This document shows positions 16,462-24,637 of a DNA stretch of 35,359 bases, piece after piece. This DNA comes from Gammaproteobacteria bacterium (GTDB lineage: Bacteria; Pseudomonadota; Gammaproteobacteria; Arenicellales; Poriferihabitantaceae), in assembly GCA_024644945.1 (NCBI GenBank), contig JAHEGU010000032.1, positions 1 to 35,359 on the forward strand. Reading direction: 5' to 3'. The notes beneath the pieces were generated by a model that was given only the letters and a program-made list of their open reading frames with translations, searched no databases and was not told the DNA's origin. Numbering within the stretch: the stretch's first letter is position 1; each line of letters begins with the position of its first letter. Position numbers and translations under genes: made by a program.

Positions 16462-17619
16462 CTAGAAACTGCGCGGAAGACCCAATACATGTTCCGCGAT
16501 GTAACTGAGAATAAAGTTGGTGGAAATCGGAGCGGTTCGATATAACCGGGTTTCGCGAAACTTACGCTCGATATGATATTCGCGTGCGAAGGCAAATCCA
16601 CCGTGGACTTCCATACACATATCCGCCGCATTCCAGCTGGCTTCCGACGCCAGCATCTTAGACATATTGGCTTCCGGTCCGCACGACTGCCCTTGGTCAA
16701 ACAAGTCCGCAGCTTTCTCTACCATCAGATCGGCGGCTTGGATTGCAGTGTGACAGCGGGCGATAGGAAACTGCACGCCTTGATTCTGTCCGATTGCGCG
16801 ACCGAATACCTCACGTTCGCTGGCATACTTTACCGCTTTGTCTACGAAAAACCTGCCGTCCCCGATACATTCTGCGGCGATCAGAATGCGTTCTGCGTTC
16901 ATGCCATCCATGACCACGCGAAATCCATTGTGTTCCTGTCCTAACAAATTTTCCGCCGGGATGGAAAGATCGTCGAAAAACAGTTCGCACGAGTGATGAT
17001 TGATCATCGAATCGATGGGCCGTACGGTAAGTCCGTTTCCTACTGCTTGATTCAGATCGACGATAAAGGTGGACAAGCCATCGGTTTTTCTTGTGGATTC
17101 ATGCTTTGGCTTGGTTCTAGCGAGCAGCAACATAAGGTCAGAGTGCTGTACGCGGCTGATCCAGACCTTCTGGCCATTAATAATGTACTGGTCGCCATCA
17201 CGCCGCGCGCTGGTTTTGAGGCTGGTAGTATCGGTGCCGGTACTGGGTTCGGTGACGCCGAAGCTCTGCATGCGTAACTCGCCGCTGGCGATTTTCGGCA
17301 AATATTGTTGTTTTTGCGCTTCCGATCCGTGCCTGAGTACCGATCCCATGACATACATCTGCGCATGACAGGCACCCGGGTGGCCGCCGGAAAAACTAAT
17401 TTCTTCTAGAATCGCGCAGGCTTCTCTCAAACCCAGGCCGGAGCCACCATATTCTTCTGGAATCAGCGCTGCGAGGTATCCTTCCCTGGTGAGTGCGCTG
17501 ACAAATTTCGTAGGATAGTCTCGGCTTGTGTCGAGGCCGAGCCAATACTGTTCATCAAATTCCTGACACAGGGCGCGGACGCCCCGCCGGATGCTTTCAA
17601 GCTGCTCCGGATCTGCCAT
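16462..17619 (-). CDS. Acyl-CoA dehydrogenase family protein lacking the usual catalytic Glu
   Basis: FAD enzyme of 385 aa with the family pattern: PEEYGGSGLGL, QSFGVTEPSTGTDTTSLKT (FAD and substrate contacts), GQKVWISRV, and C-terminal ERKFRETRLYRTAPIS. Where medium-chain dehydrogenases have the base in YEGT, this protein reads LYRTAP, so the canonical Glu is absent. Some subfamilies place the base elsewhere. The ribosome binding site GAGGA precedes ATG 17619, 10 bases after the SDR stop. It likely introduces or handles a double bond in the CoA ester made by the neighbouring CoA-transferase. Confidence 0.9.
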   Translation of the reverse strand: MADPEQLESIRRGVRALCQEFDEQYWLGLDTSRDYPTKFVSALTREGYLAALIPEEYGGSGLGLREACAILEEISFSGGHPGACHAQMYVMGSVLRHGSEAQKQQYLPKIASGELRMQSFGVTEPSTGTDTTSLKTSARRDGDQYIINGQKVWISRVQHSDLMLLLARTKPKHESTRKTDGLSTFIVDLNQAVGNGLTVRPIDSMINHHSCELFFDDLSIPAENLLGQEHNGFRVVMDGMNAERILIAAECIGDGRFFVDKAVKYASEREVFGRAIGQNQGVQFPIARCHTAIQAADLMVEKAADLFDQGQSCGPEANMSKMLASEASWNAADMCMEVHGGFAFAREYHIERKFRETRLYRTAPISTNFILSYIAEHVLGLPRSF

Positions 17620-17629
17620 AGAATTATCC

Positions 17630-18409
17630 TCAGGACTTTACCGGCACCACGTAGTTCAACCCCATGCGGCCACCATCTGGGTACACGGTCTGGCCGGTCA
17701 CATAGCTTGAATAATGGCTGGCCAGAAATACCGCAACCTTGGCGACTTCATCGGGCTCTCCGGCTCGTTCCATCGGAGTGCGGGACATGACTTCAGCCAT
17801 TTTTTGCGGATTGTCGGCTACCGACTGGAACATTTCTGTATTGATCGAGCCGGGGCCAATAGCATTGACCCGAATCTTTTCGGGCGCCATTCGAATTCCC
17901 AGAACTTTGGTCCACTGATTAACCCCGCCTTTGGCAATGACATAGGGTGCAATTGCCGGGATCGTCAGTACGGCGTTGACTGATGACATGTTGATAATAG
18001 TGCCGCGGCTGTCATTCTCGTCGGGAGATTGCTTTATCATGGTTTGCGCGGCAATCTGCCCGGTGAGAAACACGCCTTTGAGATTAATCTCGATCACCCG
18101 GTCAAAATCCTCTTCCTTCAACTCTAGGATGTCGGCGGCATGGACAATGCCCGCATTTGCGATAACCGTATCAACTCGACCGAAGTTTTCAACGGTAAAG
18201 TCAAAAAGAGATTGTATCTGCGCTCGACTGCGCACATCGCAATGCTGGAAAATGGCTTTCTCTCCCAAGCTCTTAGCTGCAGTCTCACCGCCGTCGTCAT
18301 TGACGTCTGAAAGAACAACGGTAGCGCCCTCTTCGATGAAACGCTTAGCACAGGCAAAACCGATTCCCTGTGATGCACCTGTAATAATCGCGATTTTGTT
18401 TTGAAGCAT
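17630..18409 (-). CDS. SDR-family NAD(P)-dependent oxidoreductase
   Basis: Short-chain dehydrogenase of 259 aa. Cofactor motif TGASQGIG near the N-terminus, acidic DVND after the second strand (prefers NAD), VIANAG, and the active site triad with Ser in NMSSVNAV and YVIAKGG (YxxxK). Ends in the usual VTGQTVYPDGG. It is the first gene of the minus-strand operon with the acyl-CoA dehydrogenase, CoA-transferase and hydratase-like genes. The probable role is oxidising a hydroxy-acyl intermediate or making the alcohol/ketone substrate; not determined. Confidence 0.93.
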   Translation of the reverse strand: MLQNKIAIITGASQGIGFACAKRFIEEGATVVLSDVNDDGGETAAKSLGEKAIFQHCDVRSRAQIQSLFDFTVENFGRVDTVIANAGIVHAADILELKEEDFDRVIEINLKGVFLTGQIAAQTMIKQSPDENDSRGTIINMSSVNAVLTIPAIAPYVIAKGGVNQWTKVLGIRMAPEKIRVNAIGPGSINTEMFQSVADNPQKMAEVMSRTPMERAGEPDEVAKVAVFLASHYSSYVTGQTVYPDGGRMGLNYVVPVKS

Positions 18410-18739
18410 GGATCAGTCTATTTGGTATCAGAATTAAGCAGCCCTAGTGTAATCGCAAAAAACAATTTTCCGCCAGAGCGATTTGCCTAAAAAATAGTGC
18501 GGAAACGCAGCACGATACGGCAGCATCCGCGTTGCGCAATCAATGGTTTTCCCGGGGATGATATAACGTTTGAAGTTGACGGGCATGCAGCGCCCATCGT
18601 TATGGTGCTTGCCAACGTCGTGTTGAGGGAACTCATAAATCTTAGTCTGCGGATCATATGGATTTTCCCGGACGCGTTACTGACATTTACCATTAGCTTA
18701 CAGTATATTCGGAGGAATGCGGATACCAAGGTATTTCAG
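18410..18739. other. Divergent intergenic region between SDR and oxygenase operons
   Basis: About 330 bases between two divergently transcribed operons. It must hold both promoters, but I see no clear -35/-10 pair. The oxygenase frame is open back to 18497, yet that extension has no family resemblance. A GGAGG at 18711-18715 lies too close (1 base) to the out-of-frame ATG at 18717 and too far from 18740 to be a good ribosome binding site for either. Confidence 0.6.
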
Positions 18740-19570
18740 ATGAAAACTGCAGAAATCATCAATCTGGAGCGATATCCATTAAACAATCTTGATTCAGATG
18801 AAGGGGTTGAGTTTATTGCTTCGATTCGTGAATCGATGCAGCATGATGGCTCGTGTACCTTGGATGAATTCGTTTCCGACGCAACTCGATTGAAGATGGT
18901 GGAGCAGGCAGATTCGCTGGTGGAATTCGCTTTTCCCGGTCCGTCCGAAGTCTCCCCCTATTTCTTCAATTATCGCATCGGCGAACAGTATAAATCTGAT
19001 GATTCACATCCCACTCAGCGCAAGGGACGTCGTAATCTGAGCCAGGTGGCGGCGGATCTGATTCCTCCTGAGCACCTGTTATATCAGCTCTATCGTTCGC
19101 CCTTGATGACGGATTTTCTCGGGAGGGTGCTGCGAGTACCCGTGTATCGAAATCAGGATAGATATCAGTCGCTTAATATTTCAGTGATGGATTCAGGAGG
19201 CTGCCAGCAATGGCACTTTGACGGTGGGAATATGGTGACGACTCTTCTGCTGCAGGCGCCGGAAGAGGGCGGAGATTTCGAGTATGTACCTGACATACGC
19301 ACCGAGGATAACGAAAACTTTGATATGGTGCGTTCGGTTCTGGACGGTGAGTCTGACCGAGTTAAAAGTTTAAATCTGAAACCAGGAACCCTCAGCTTGT
19401 TCCGCGGGCACTACTCCTTGCACAGGGTAACTGAAGTAGCGGGATCAGTGCGCAGGTTGCAGGCAATCCTTGGATATAACACCCAGCCCGATTTCGTAGG
19501 AAGTCTCGACTCCAGTATCCTGCACTACGGGCCCAGGGTCGCTGACCTGGAAAATTCGGCAGCAGGCTAA
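18740..19570 (+). CDS. Fe(II)/2-oxoglutarate-dependent oxygenase, BesD/HalD-like, copy 1
   Basis: Non-haem iron oxygenase of 276 aa. Metal ligands are H159 and D161 in WHFDGG and H228 in YSLHRVTEV; the 2-oxoglutarate arginine is R238 or R239. The pattern HFD..., FEYVPDIR, VLDGE, GTLSLFRG, SLHRVT resembles the family that includes the free-amino-acid halogenase BesD and related hydroxylases (recollection of family, not a search). The Asp ligand is present, so hydroxylation rather than halogenation is expected. ATG 18740 is chosen because its N-terminus lines up with copy 2. The stop TAA overlaps the ATG of copy 2 by one base. Confidence 0.85.
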   Translation: MKTAEIINLERYPLNNLDSDEGVEFIASIRESMQHDGSCTLDEFVSDATRLKMVEQADSLVEFAFPGPSEVSPYFFNYRIGEQYKSDDSHPTQRKGRRNLSQVAADLIPPEHLLYQLYRSPLMTDFLGRVLRVPVYRNQDRYQSLNISVMDSGGCQQWHFDGGNMVTTLLLQAPEEGGDFEYVPDIRTEDNENFDMVRSVLDGESDRVKSLNLKPGTLSLFRGHYSLHRVTEVAGSVRRLQAILGYNTQPDFVGSLDSSILHYGPRVADLENSAAG

Positions 19571-20430
19571 TGTCAGAAATCAAGTGTCGAGACATCATTG
19601 ATCATGGCAGGTATCCTATAGATGAACTGGGGAACCCACTACGAAAGGCGCTGATCGAAAGTGTCCAGGATGCGCTTGCAGAAGATGGCTGTGCAGTGGT
19701 GCACAATTTCTTCAGCAAGGTGGGATTGCAAGCACTATTAGAAGAGGCCAAGGCGCGACAATCGAAGGCCTACTACTCTCCAAATAAGAAATGCAATATA
19801 TACCTGGGAACAGGCGCCACTGAACTACCGCCGGATCATCCCCGAAATATATTTCTTGAACGCAATAATGGCTTCATTACCGCCGATCTTTTTGATGAAG
19901 CTACGGTATCGCGACGAATATATTTTTGGGAACCTCTGAAGCGCTTTATAGCGGACTGTCTCGGGAAAGAGGAGCTTTATATCTACGATGATCCGGTCTC
20001 CAACATGATAGTAAACGTGAGTCGACCGGGGCAACAGTTCAACTGGCATTTCGATACTAACGAATTCACGATCACAATGTTGCTGCAACCGTCTGATGCA
20101 GGGGGCATATTTGAATATGTTCCAAATCTCCGAAAACCCGGGGATGAATGTTATGACGATGTCAGGCAGGTGCTCGGAGGCGACAGTAGAAAGATAAAAC
20201 AGTTAGCGCTCAATGCAGGGGATCTGCAGATATTTCTTGGACGGTTTTCTCTGCACCATGTCACCAAGAACACCGGCGTGAGAGATCGATTGCTTTTGAT
20301 CATGTCATTTACCGAACAACCTGGTGTAATTGGAAGCATGTATCGGGTTAAGGATTTATACGGCAAGGTAACTAAGGAGCACCACGATAACCAGGTCGAC
20401 GCTATGCGATCCGATCAGCTATTGGACTAA
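19570..20430 (+). CDS. Fe(II)/2-oxoglutarate-dependent oxygenase, BesD/HalD-like, copy 2
   Basis: A diverged paralogue of the preceding gene, 286 aa. Metal ligands are H160 and D162 in NWHFDTNEF and H229 in RFSLHHVTK; the Arg near residue 240 (GVRDRL) should hold 2-oxoglutarate. The spacing between the HxD motif and the distal His (69 residues) is the same as in copy 1. FEYVPNLR, VLGGD and GDLQIFLGRFSLHHVT are shared family blocks. The retained Asp predicts a hydroxylase or other oxygenase, not a halogenase. Overlap of stop and start with copy 1 means coupled translation; a GST gene follows 49 bases on. Substrate not known; free amino acids are the family precedent. Confidence 0.88.
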   Translation: MSEIKCRDIIDHGRYPIDELGNPLRKALIESVQDALAEDGCAVVHNFFSKVGLQALLEEAKARQSKAYYSPNKKCNIYLGTGATELPPDHPRNIFLERNNGFITADLFDEATVSRRIYFWEPLKRFIADCLGKEELYIYDDPVSNMIVNVSRPGQQFNWHFDTNEFTITMLLQPSDAGGIFEYVPNLRKPGDECYDDVRQVLGGDSRKIKQLALNAGDLQIFLGRFSLHHVTKNTGVRDRLLLIMSFTEQPGVIGSMYRVKDLYGKVTKEHHDNQVDAMRSDQLLD

Positions 20431-20479
20431 TCTTGCGCCCTGGTGATATCGGGTAGCGTCGATACAACGGAGAAAAACT

Positions 20480-21211
20480 ATGGAGATCGCGTACAAACTC
20501 TACTACTGGCCACTCCCGTTTCGTGGGGCTTTCATTCAATTGTTGCTTGAGCACGCCGGGGCGGAGTACCAGCTTGCGAGCGGTGAAGAAACCTCGGCGT
20601 TCAAAAACTCTGATGCAGCGATACAAGGCATCCCCGCGATGGCGCCACCTTTTCTGAAGGATTGCGCTAACGGAACTTATATTGCGCAAATGCCGGCGAT
20701 TATGATTTACCTTTCTGAGCGGCTCGGTTACTTGCCATCGGGTCCGTACAAGAGAGCTTTAGTGCTCAAAACTCTGCTGGATTGTAATGACTTTCTGTCG
20801 GATCTCACAAATGCCAATGGTTCGAAGATGTGGGAACATGAACAATGGATAGCGTTTCGTGCTGATCGATTGAAAAAATGGATGCGGATCTTTGAAGCGA
20901 CAGGTGAACGCAATGGTCTGCAGGCAGACGCTGGTTTTCTTTTGAACCCGGACCAGGAAAGTTGCGCTGACATCGCGGTAACCGCACTGTTCGGTACGAT
21001 GTGTCGGTGCCTGCCACAACTCCATAATGATTTTAAAGCCACTGCGCCAAAAATTGAGGCATTAGTTGCCAGGATCGAATCTGACCCGATCGTGCGCGAT
21101 TTTATCAAGCGACAGGAGGCAGAGACCGGGCAGCTATATTGTGGTGGTCAGATTGAGCGGTCAATTAGAGATATGCTGGCGCGGGATGAAATTTTATCTT
21201 CGGAGGGTTGA
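20480..21211 (+). CDS. Glutathione S-transferase-like protein
   Basis: A 243-aa protein with an N-terminal thioredoxin-like fold (YKLYYWPLPFRGAFIQLLLEH, cis-Pro region GIPAMAPP then IAQMPAIMIYLSERLG) and a helical C-terminal domain (DCNDFLSDL, then ADIAVTALFG). CGGQIERSIRD lies near the end. A ribosome binding site GGAG is 10 bases upstream of the ATG. It follows the two oxygenases closely and is probably in the same transcript, so it may conjugate, isomerise or reduce a product of theirs. Confidence 0.85.
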   Translation: MEIAYKLYYWPLPFRGAFIQLLLEHAGAEYQLASGEETSAFKNSDAAIQGIPAMAPPFLKDCANGTYIAQMPAIMIYLSERLGYLPSGPYKRALVLKTLLDCNDFLSDLTNANGSKMWEHEQWIAFRADRLKKWMRIFEATGERNGLQADAGFLLNPDQESCADIAVTALFGTMCRCLPQLHNDFKATAPKIEALVARIESDPIVRDFIKRQEAETGQLYCGGQIERSIRDMLARDEILSSEG

Positions 21212-21262
21212 TTCTGAGACTTGATAGCGAGTGGGCGGAGACCCGTGAGTTCATGGCTTTCC

Positions 21263-22903
21263 TCAGGGTAATCGTGTCTGTGGAGCCTGCACGATCTCAA
21301 TTACCGCTGGACCGTCTGCGGCGAGCGCCTCTTCAAAGATAGCTTCGAATTCCCCGGTCTCTTTTACGATATAGCCATTTGCCCCGAAAGCCTGTCCCAA
21401 TGCCGCAAAGTCAGGATTGACCAGATCTGTCCCGATCACCCGCCCTGGGTAATGTCTTTCCTGATGGCTTCGAATAGTGCCATATTGGTTGTTGTTGATA
21501 ACCAGAAACAGGATCGGTAATCGGTATTGAACCGCGGTCGCTACCTCCTGGCCATTCATCAGAAAGCAGCCGTCCCCAGAGAACGAAACTACAATGGAGC
21601 CGGGTCGTGCAAGCTGCGCTGCGACCGCCGCCGGCACACCATATCCCATGGAGCCATTAGTCGGGGCAAGCTGGGTATTAGCCAACCTGAAATGATAGTG
21701 TCGTTGCGGCCAGGTCGTATAGTTTCCGGCCCCATTGGTAATGATGCTGTCGTCCGGAAGACGATCGCGAAGATACTCCATGACCCGGTCCATCCGTACA
21801 CCATTCTCTACCGGACGTGGCGTGGTGACGAAACTCAAATATTCCCGGTTCAGGCTGTCAATGATTTCGTTACGATCGACCGAGGATGAACCACATTCAA
21901 CCATGGCTTCAAGAAACGCTTTGCTGTCACTCACGATGGAGAAATCGGCGCGATACACTGCATTGATTTCTTCTGCTGCGGAATGCACGTGCACCAGTTT
22001 TTGTCCATCGATGCCGTGGGGTGGCTGCAGCAACGTGTATCCCTGAGTGGTGATATCCCCGAGCCGGGGACCAACAACCAGTAACAAATCCGATAGATAT
22101 AAATAATCAACCAAGGATTGCGGCGCCACCAGACCCAACTCACCAACGTAGTGAGGGTGCTTGTTGTCAATACTGTCCTGTCGGCGGAATGCAGTGGCGA
22201 TCGGAAGCTGTTGCTGTTCTGCAAAGCGAGCCACCAATTCGGCGCATTCGCTGTCCCAGCTGCTGTCTCCACAAATAACCAATGGTCGTCTTGCTGCAGC
22301 CAAAAGGTCCTGCACTTTTTCGGTGGCCGTGGAGGAGGGTGACGCCGGAAAATGTTTTGGGTCGGAAGAGCTCTCGAAAACGATGTCTGCCACTTCCACC
22401 TCATCCTTGAGCATGTCTTCGTACAGGACAACGATCACCGGTCCCGGTCGCCCGGTAGTTGCCTGTTGCCAGGCCTGGTTTAGCTGCTCAGGAATCCTTG
22501 TTGCGTTATCGATATCGATGACCTTTTTTGCAACCCCCGCAAGGGCCTGATGATAGTTAAGTTCCTGAAAAGCTTCTCGGCCACGATCTCGCCGGGAAAT
22601 TTGACCGACGAAACAGATCAATGGTGTAGAGTCCTGGAACGCAGTGTGAATACCAATCATGGCATTGGATGTGCCCGGACCGCGAGACACGAAAACAACG
22701 CCAGGCTGGTCCGTCAATTTGCCCCAGGCTTCTGCCATGTATGCTGCACCGCCCTCCTGGCGGCAGGTGATCAGACGAATTTGAGTGCTTCGCTGGTACA
22801 TCGCGTCCAGCGCGCCCAGGTAGCTTTCGCCAGGAACACAGAATGCTGTGTTTACGCCGTACTGAATCAATCCATCGATTAGAATTTGTCCGCCGCTGCG
22901 CAT
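21263..22903 (-). CDS. ThDP-dependent enzyme, acetolactate synthase large-subunit-like
   Basis: Thiamine diphosphate enzyme of 546 aa from ATG 22903. The catalytic Glu is E50 in CRQEGGAAYMAEAWGK. FVSRGPGTSNAMIGIHTAFQ and the central RPGPVIVVLYEDML belong to the family. The cofactor motif starts with GDGCFLMNGQE (D444) and ends LVINNNQYG. TTG 22912 could add three residues. It lacks an obvious regulatory-subunit partner and is likely a catabolic decarboxylase or carboligase rather than the biosynthetic enzyme. The upstream Nudix gene is 66 bases away on the same strand, so they probably form an operon. Confidence 0.88.
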   Translation of the reverse strand: MRSGGQILIDGLIQYGVNTAFCVPGESYLGALDAMYQRSTQIRLITCRQEGGAAYMAEAWGKLTDQPGVVFVSRGPGTSNAMIGIHTAFQDSTPLICFVGQISRRDRGREAFQELNYHQALAGVAKKVIDIDNATRIPEQLNQAWQQATTGRPGPVIVVLYEDMLKDEVEVADIVFESSSDPKHFPASPSSTATEKVQDLLAAARRPLVICGDSSWDSECAELVARFAEQQQLPIATAFRRQDSIDNKHPHYVGELGLVAPQSLVDYLYLSDLLLVVGPRLGDITTQGYTLLQPPHGIDGQKLVHVHSAAEEINAVYRADFSIVSDSKAFLEAMVECGSSSVDRNEIIDSLNREYLSFVTTPRPVENGVRMDRVMEYLRDRLPDDSIITNGAGNYTTWPQRHYHFRLANTQLAPTNGSMGYGVPAAVAAQLARPGSIVVSFSGDGCFLMNGQEVATAVQYRLPILFLVINNNQYGTIRSHQERHYPGRVIGTDLVNPDFAALGQAFGANGYIVKETGEFEAIFEEALAADGPAVIEIVQAPQTRLP

Positions 22904-22968
22904 AACTTTCAAGGTTTTTTAGTCGCAGTGCGACCCTACGCGCCCGCGGACCGCGATGCAACCGTTAT

Positions 22969-23688
22969 TCACCGCCATGCAAAATAGGGCTGTTCGAAAT
23001 GCGCGACTCTGGTTGCTCTGCCGAGTATGGCTACTTCACGAAATTGGTAAAGTACCGCTGCAGTAGGGGCCGCGATCCAGCTGTCGCCAATTGGCATTTT
23101 AAGCACCGGGTGCTTGCTTTCAGGAATGGTTTCCAGCAGCGGTGAATCCTCGCGCAGAAACTCCTTGAGGGGTATGCGGTGAATAGATGCCACCTCGTCC
23201 GGATTGGCCACCAGTTCGGACGCTACGTCGCCCCAGACAACCACCGGAGTGATACAGAATCCAGATCGCGTAGTGTAATCATCCAAACGGCCAATGATCG
23301 CATCGTGATCGAGGGTCAGCCCCACTTCTTCGTTAAGTTCTCTCAGCGCAGCTTGTTCGGCCGATTCATCCTGATCAATGGACCCGCCGGGCAAAGCCCA
23401 TTGTCCTGCATGTTTATTGAGCTTGTTTGAGCGCCGCGTGAGCAGAACGGCTGCCTCGTTCTTCTGCTCGATGCTCCATGGGATGTTGTTTGCATCCGGA
23501 TCTTCGCTCGCTTTGACCAGGGTAATGGTGACCGCCGCTCTGCGCAATCCTGGATTGAATTGGTCCATCCAATCAAACCGCGCCAGGCCATCCCTGATGC
23601 GTTCTAACAAAGCGCTGTCTAAGCTAAATTGGTGCACGAATTGTCGGCAAGAAGCGTCAATACAATTTACATTATACTTATACCGCAA
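22969..23688 (-). CDS. Nudix hydrolase
   Basis: Hydrolyses nucleoside-diphosphate-linked substrates; the subfamily with this long N-terminus includes CoA pyrophosphatases. The Nudix box is complete: G, then five residues, E (in DESAEQ), seven residues, RELNEEVGL. ALPGGSIDQ precedes it, and the substrate segment LTRRSNKLNKHAGQW is typical of CoA/NADH pyrophosphatase types. The start is uncertain: TTG 23688 is the longest, and GTG 23637 (residue 18) is possible. It is the first gene ahead of the ThDP enzyme. Confidence 0.85.
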   Translation of the reverse strand: MRYKYNVNCIDASCRQFVHQFSLDSALLERIRDGLARFDWMDQFNPGLRRAAVTITLVKASEDPDANNIPWSIEQKNEAAVLLTRRSNKLNKHAGQWALPGGSIDQDESAEQAALRELNEEVGLTLDHDAIIGRLDDYTTRSGFCITPVVVWGDVASELVANPDEVASIHRIPLKEFLREDSPLLETIPESKHPVLKMPIGDSWIAAPTAAVLYQFREVAILGRATRVAHFEQPYFAWR

Positions 23689-23728
23689 CGCCTTGGGGGT
23701 AACCTAATCAACTCTTGATTATCTGAAA

Positions 23729-24496
23729 ATGAATGACTCTGACGACGGCAATATCGGTGTAGTAGTTTCAATCGAAAATACGATCAGCACCATTCGATTC
23801 AATCGAACCGAAAAGAAAAACGCGATCACCAGAGAAATGTATTCAGCCATGGCAAAGGCGCTGACTGAAGGTGATCAGAATGATTCAGTCAGAGTGCATC
23901 TGTTCCTCGGCGGGGGCGGAGTGTTTAGCGCAGGTAATGATCTCAGAGATTTTACCGGTCACTCTCTCGAGGGAGCTGGACTTGGTAACGAAGTGTTAAG
24001 TTTTCTAGGTGCCCTGGTTACTGCTGAAAAACCAATCGTTGCCGCAGTGGATGGGCCGGCTATCGGAGTCGGCACTACCTTGCTGATGCATTGCGACTAT
24101 GTGCTGGCTACCCCTCGCAGCTATTTCCAGACCCCTTTTGTCGATCTAGGGTTGGTCCCGGAAGCCGGATCCAGTCTCGTGGCACCCCGACTTTTTGGTC
24201 CCCAACGGGCTTTTTCGTTGCTCGCGATGGGACAGAGATGGAGCGCTGAGGAAGCGATGCATGCAGGCCTTGTGAACAAAATAGTTGACGAGCGGGAAAT
24301 TGAGCCGGCTGCTCTGGAAGTGGCTGCTATACTGGCACAAAAACCCCAGCAGGCCTTATTGACCACGCGGCGGCTGCTGCGCGGTGATACGGCTGAGATA
24401 CTGTCGCGGATTGAGGAAGAAGCAGAGCACTTTTCTCGACACCTGGCTTCTGAGGAAGCGCAAGCTGCATTTTCCAGGTTTATAAATAGGGACTGA
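23729..24496 (+). CDS. Enoyl-CoA hydratase/isomerase family protein
   Basis: Crotonase-fold enzyme of 255 aa acting on CoA thioesters. The two oxyanion-hole segments are visible: GVFSAGNDLRDF and DGPAIGVGTTLLMHCDYVLA. PEAGSS provides the acidic residue at the usual second Glu position; the first Glu of true hydratases is not obvious (GTTLLM region), so it could be an isomerase. Ends in QEALL-like TTRRLLRGD. Its divergent neighbour is the Nudix gene; sufS follows after 141 bases. Confidence 0.9.
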   Translation: MNDSDDGNIGVVVSIENTISTIRFNRTEKKNAITREMYSAMAKALTEGDQNDSVRVHLFLGGGGVFSAGNDLRDFTGHSLEGAGLGNEVLSFLGALVTAEKPIVAAVDGPAIGVGTTLLMHCDYVLATPRSYFQTPFVDLGLVPEAGSSLVAPRLFGPQRAFSLLAMGQRWSAEEAMHAGLVNKIVDEREIEPAALEVAAILAQKPQQALLTTRRLLRGDTAEILSRIEEEAEHFSRHLASEEAQAAFSRFINRD

Positions 24497-24637
24497 TCTT
24501 TTAAGTACCAGATAGCAATCAATAAGCAAATGCCTCATTCTGACTCGAATCAGCGCCTGAAACCGGCCGTTTCGGCCATTGAAAAGGTCATATCTGAGGC
24601 CATCTTGCCCGAATAACCTTGAAAAGTCTGAAATCCA

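Noticed and set aside
18497-18739. N-terminal extension of the first 2OG oxygenase back to 18497
   Set aside because: The added 81 residues look like untranslated sequence, the start lacks a ribosome binding site, and the second copy aligns from ATG 18740.
18711-18743. Short leader peptide (ATG 18717) overlapping the oxygenase start, after GGAGG
   Set aside because: The GGAGG is only one base from the ATG, too close to act as a ribosome binding site; the eight-codon frame has no attenuation-type sequence.
18740-20430. Amino-acid halogenase assignment for the 2OG pair
   Set aside because: Halogenases of this family replace the metal-binding Asp with Gly or Ala; both copies retain HFD, so halogenation is not expected.
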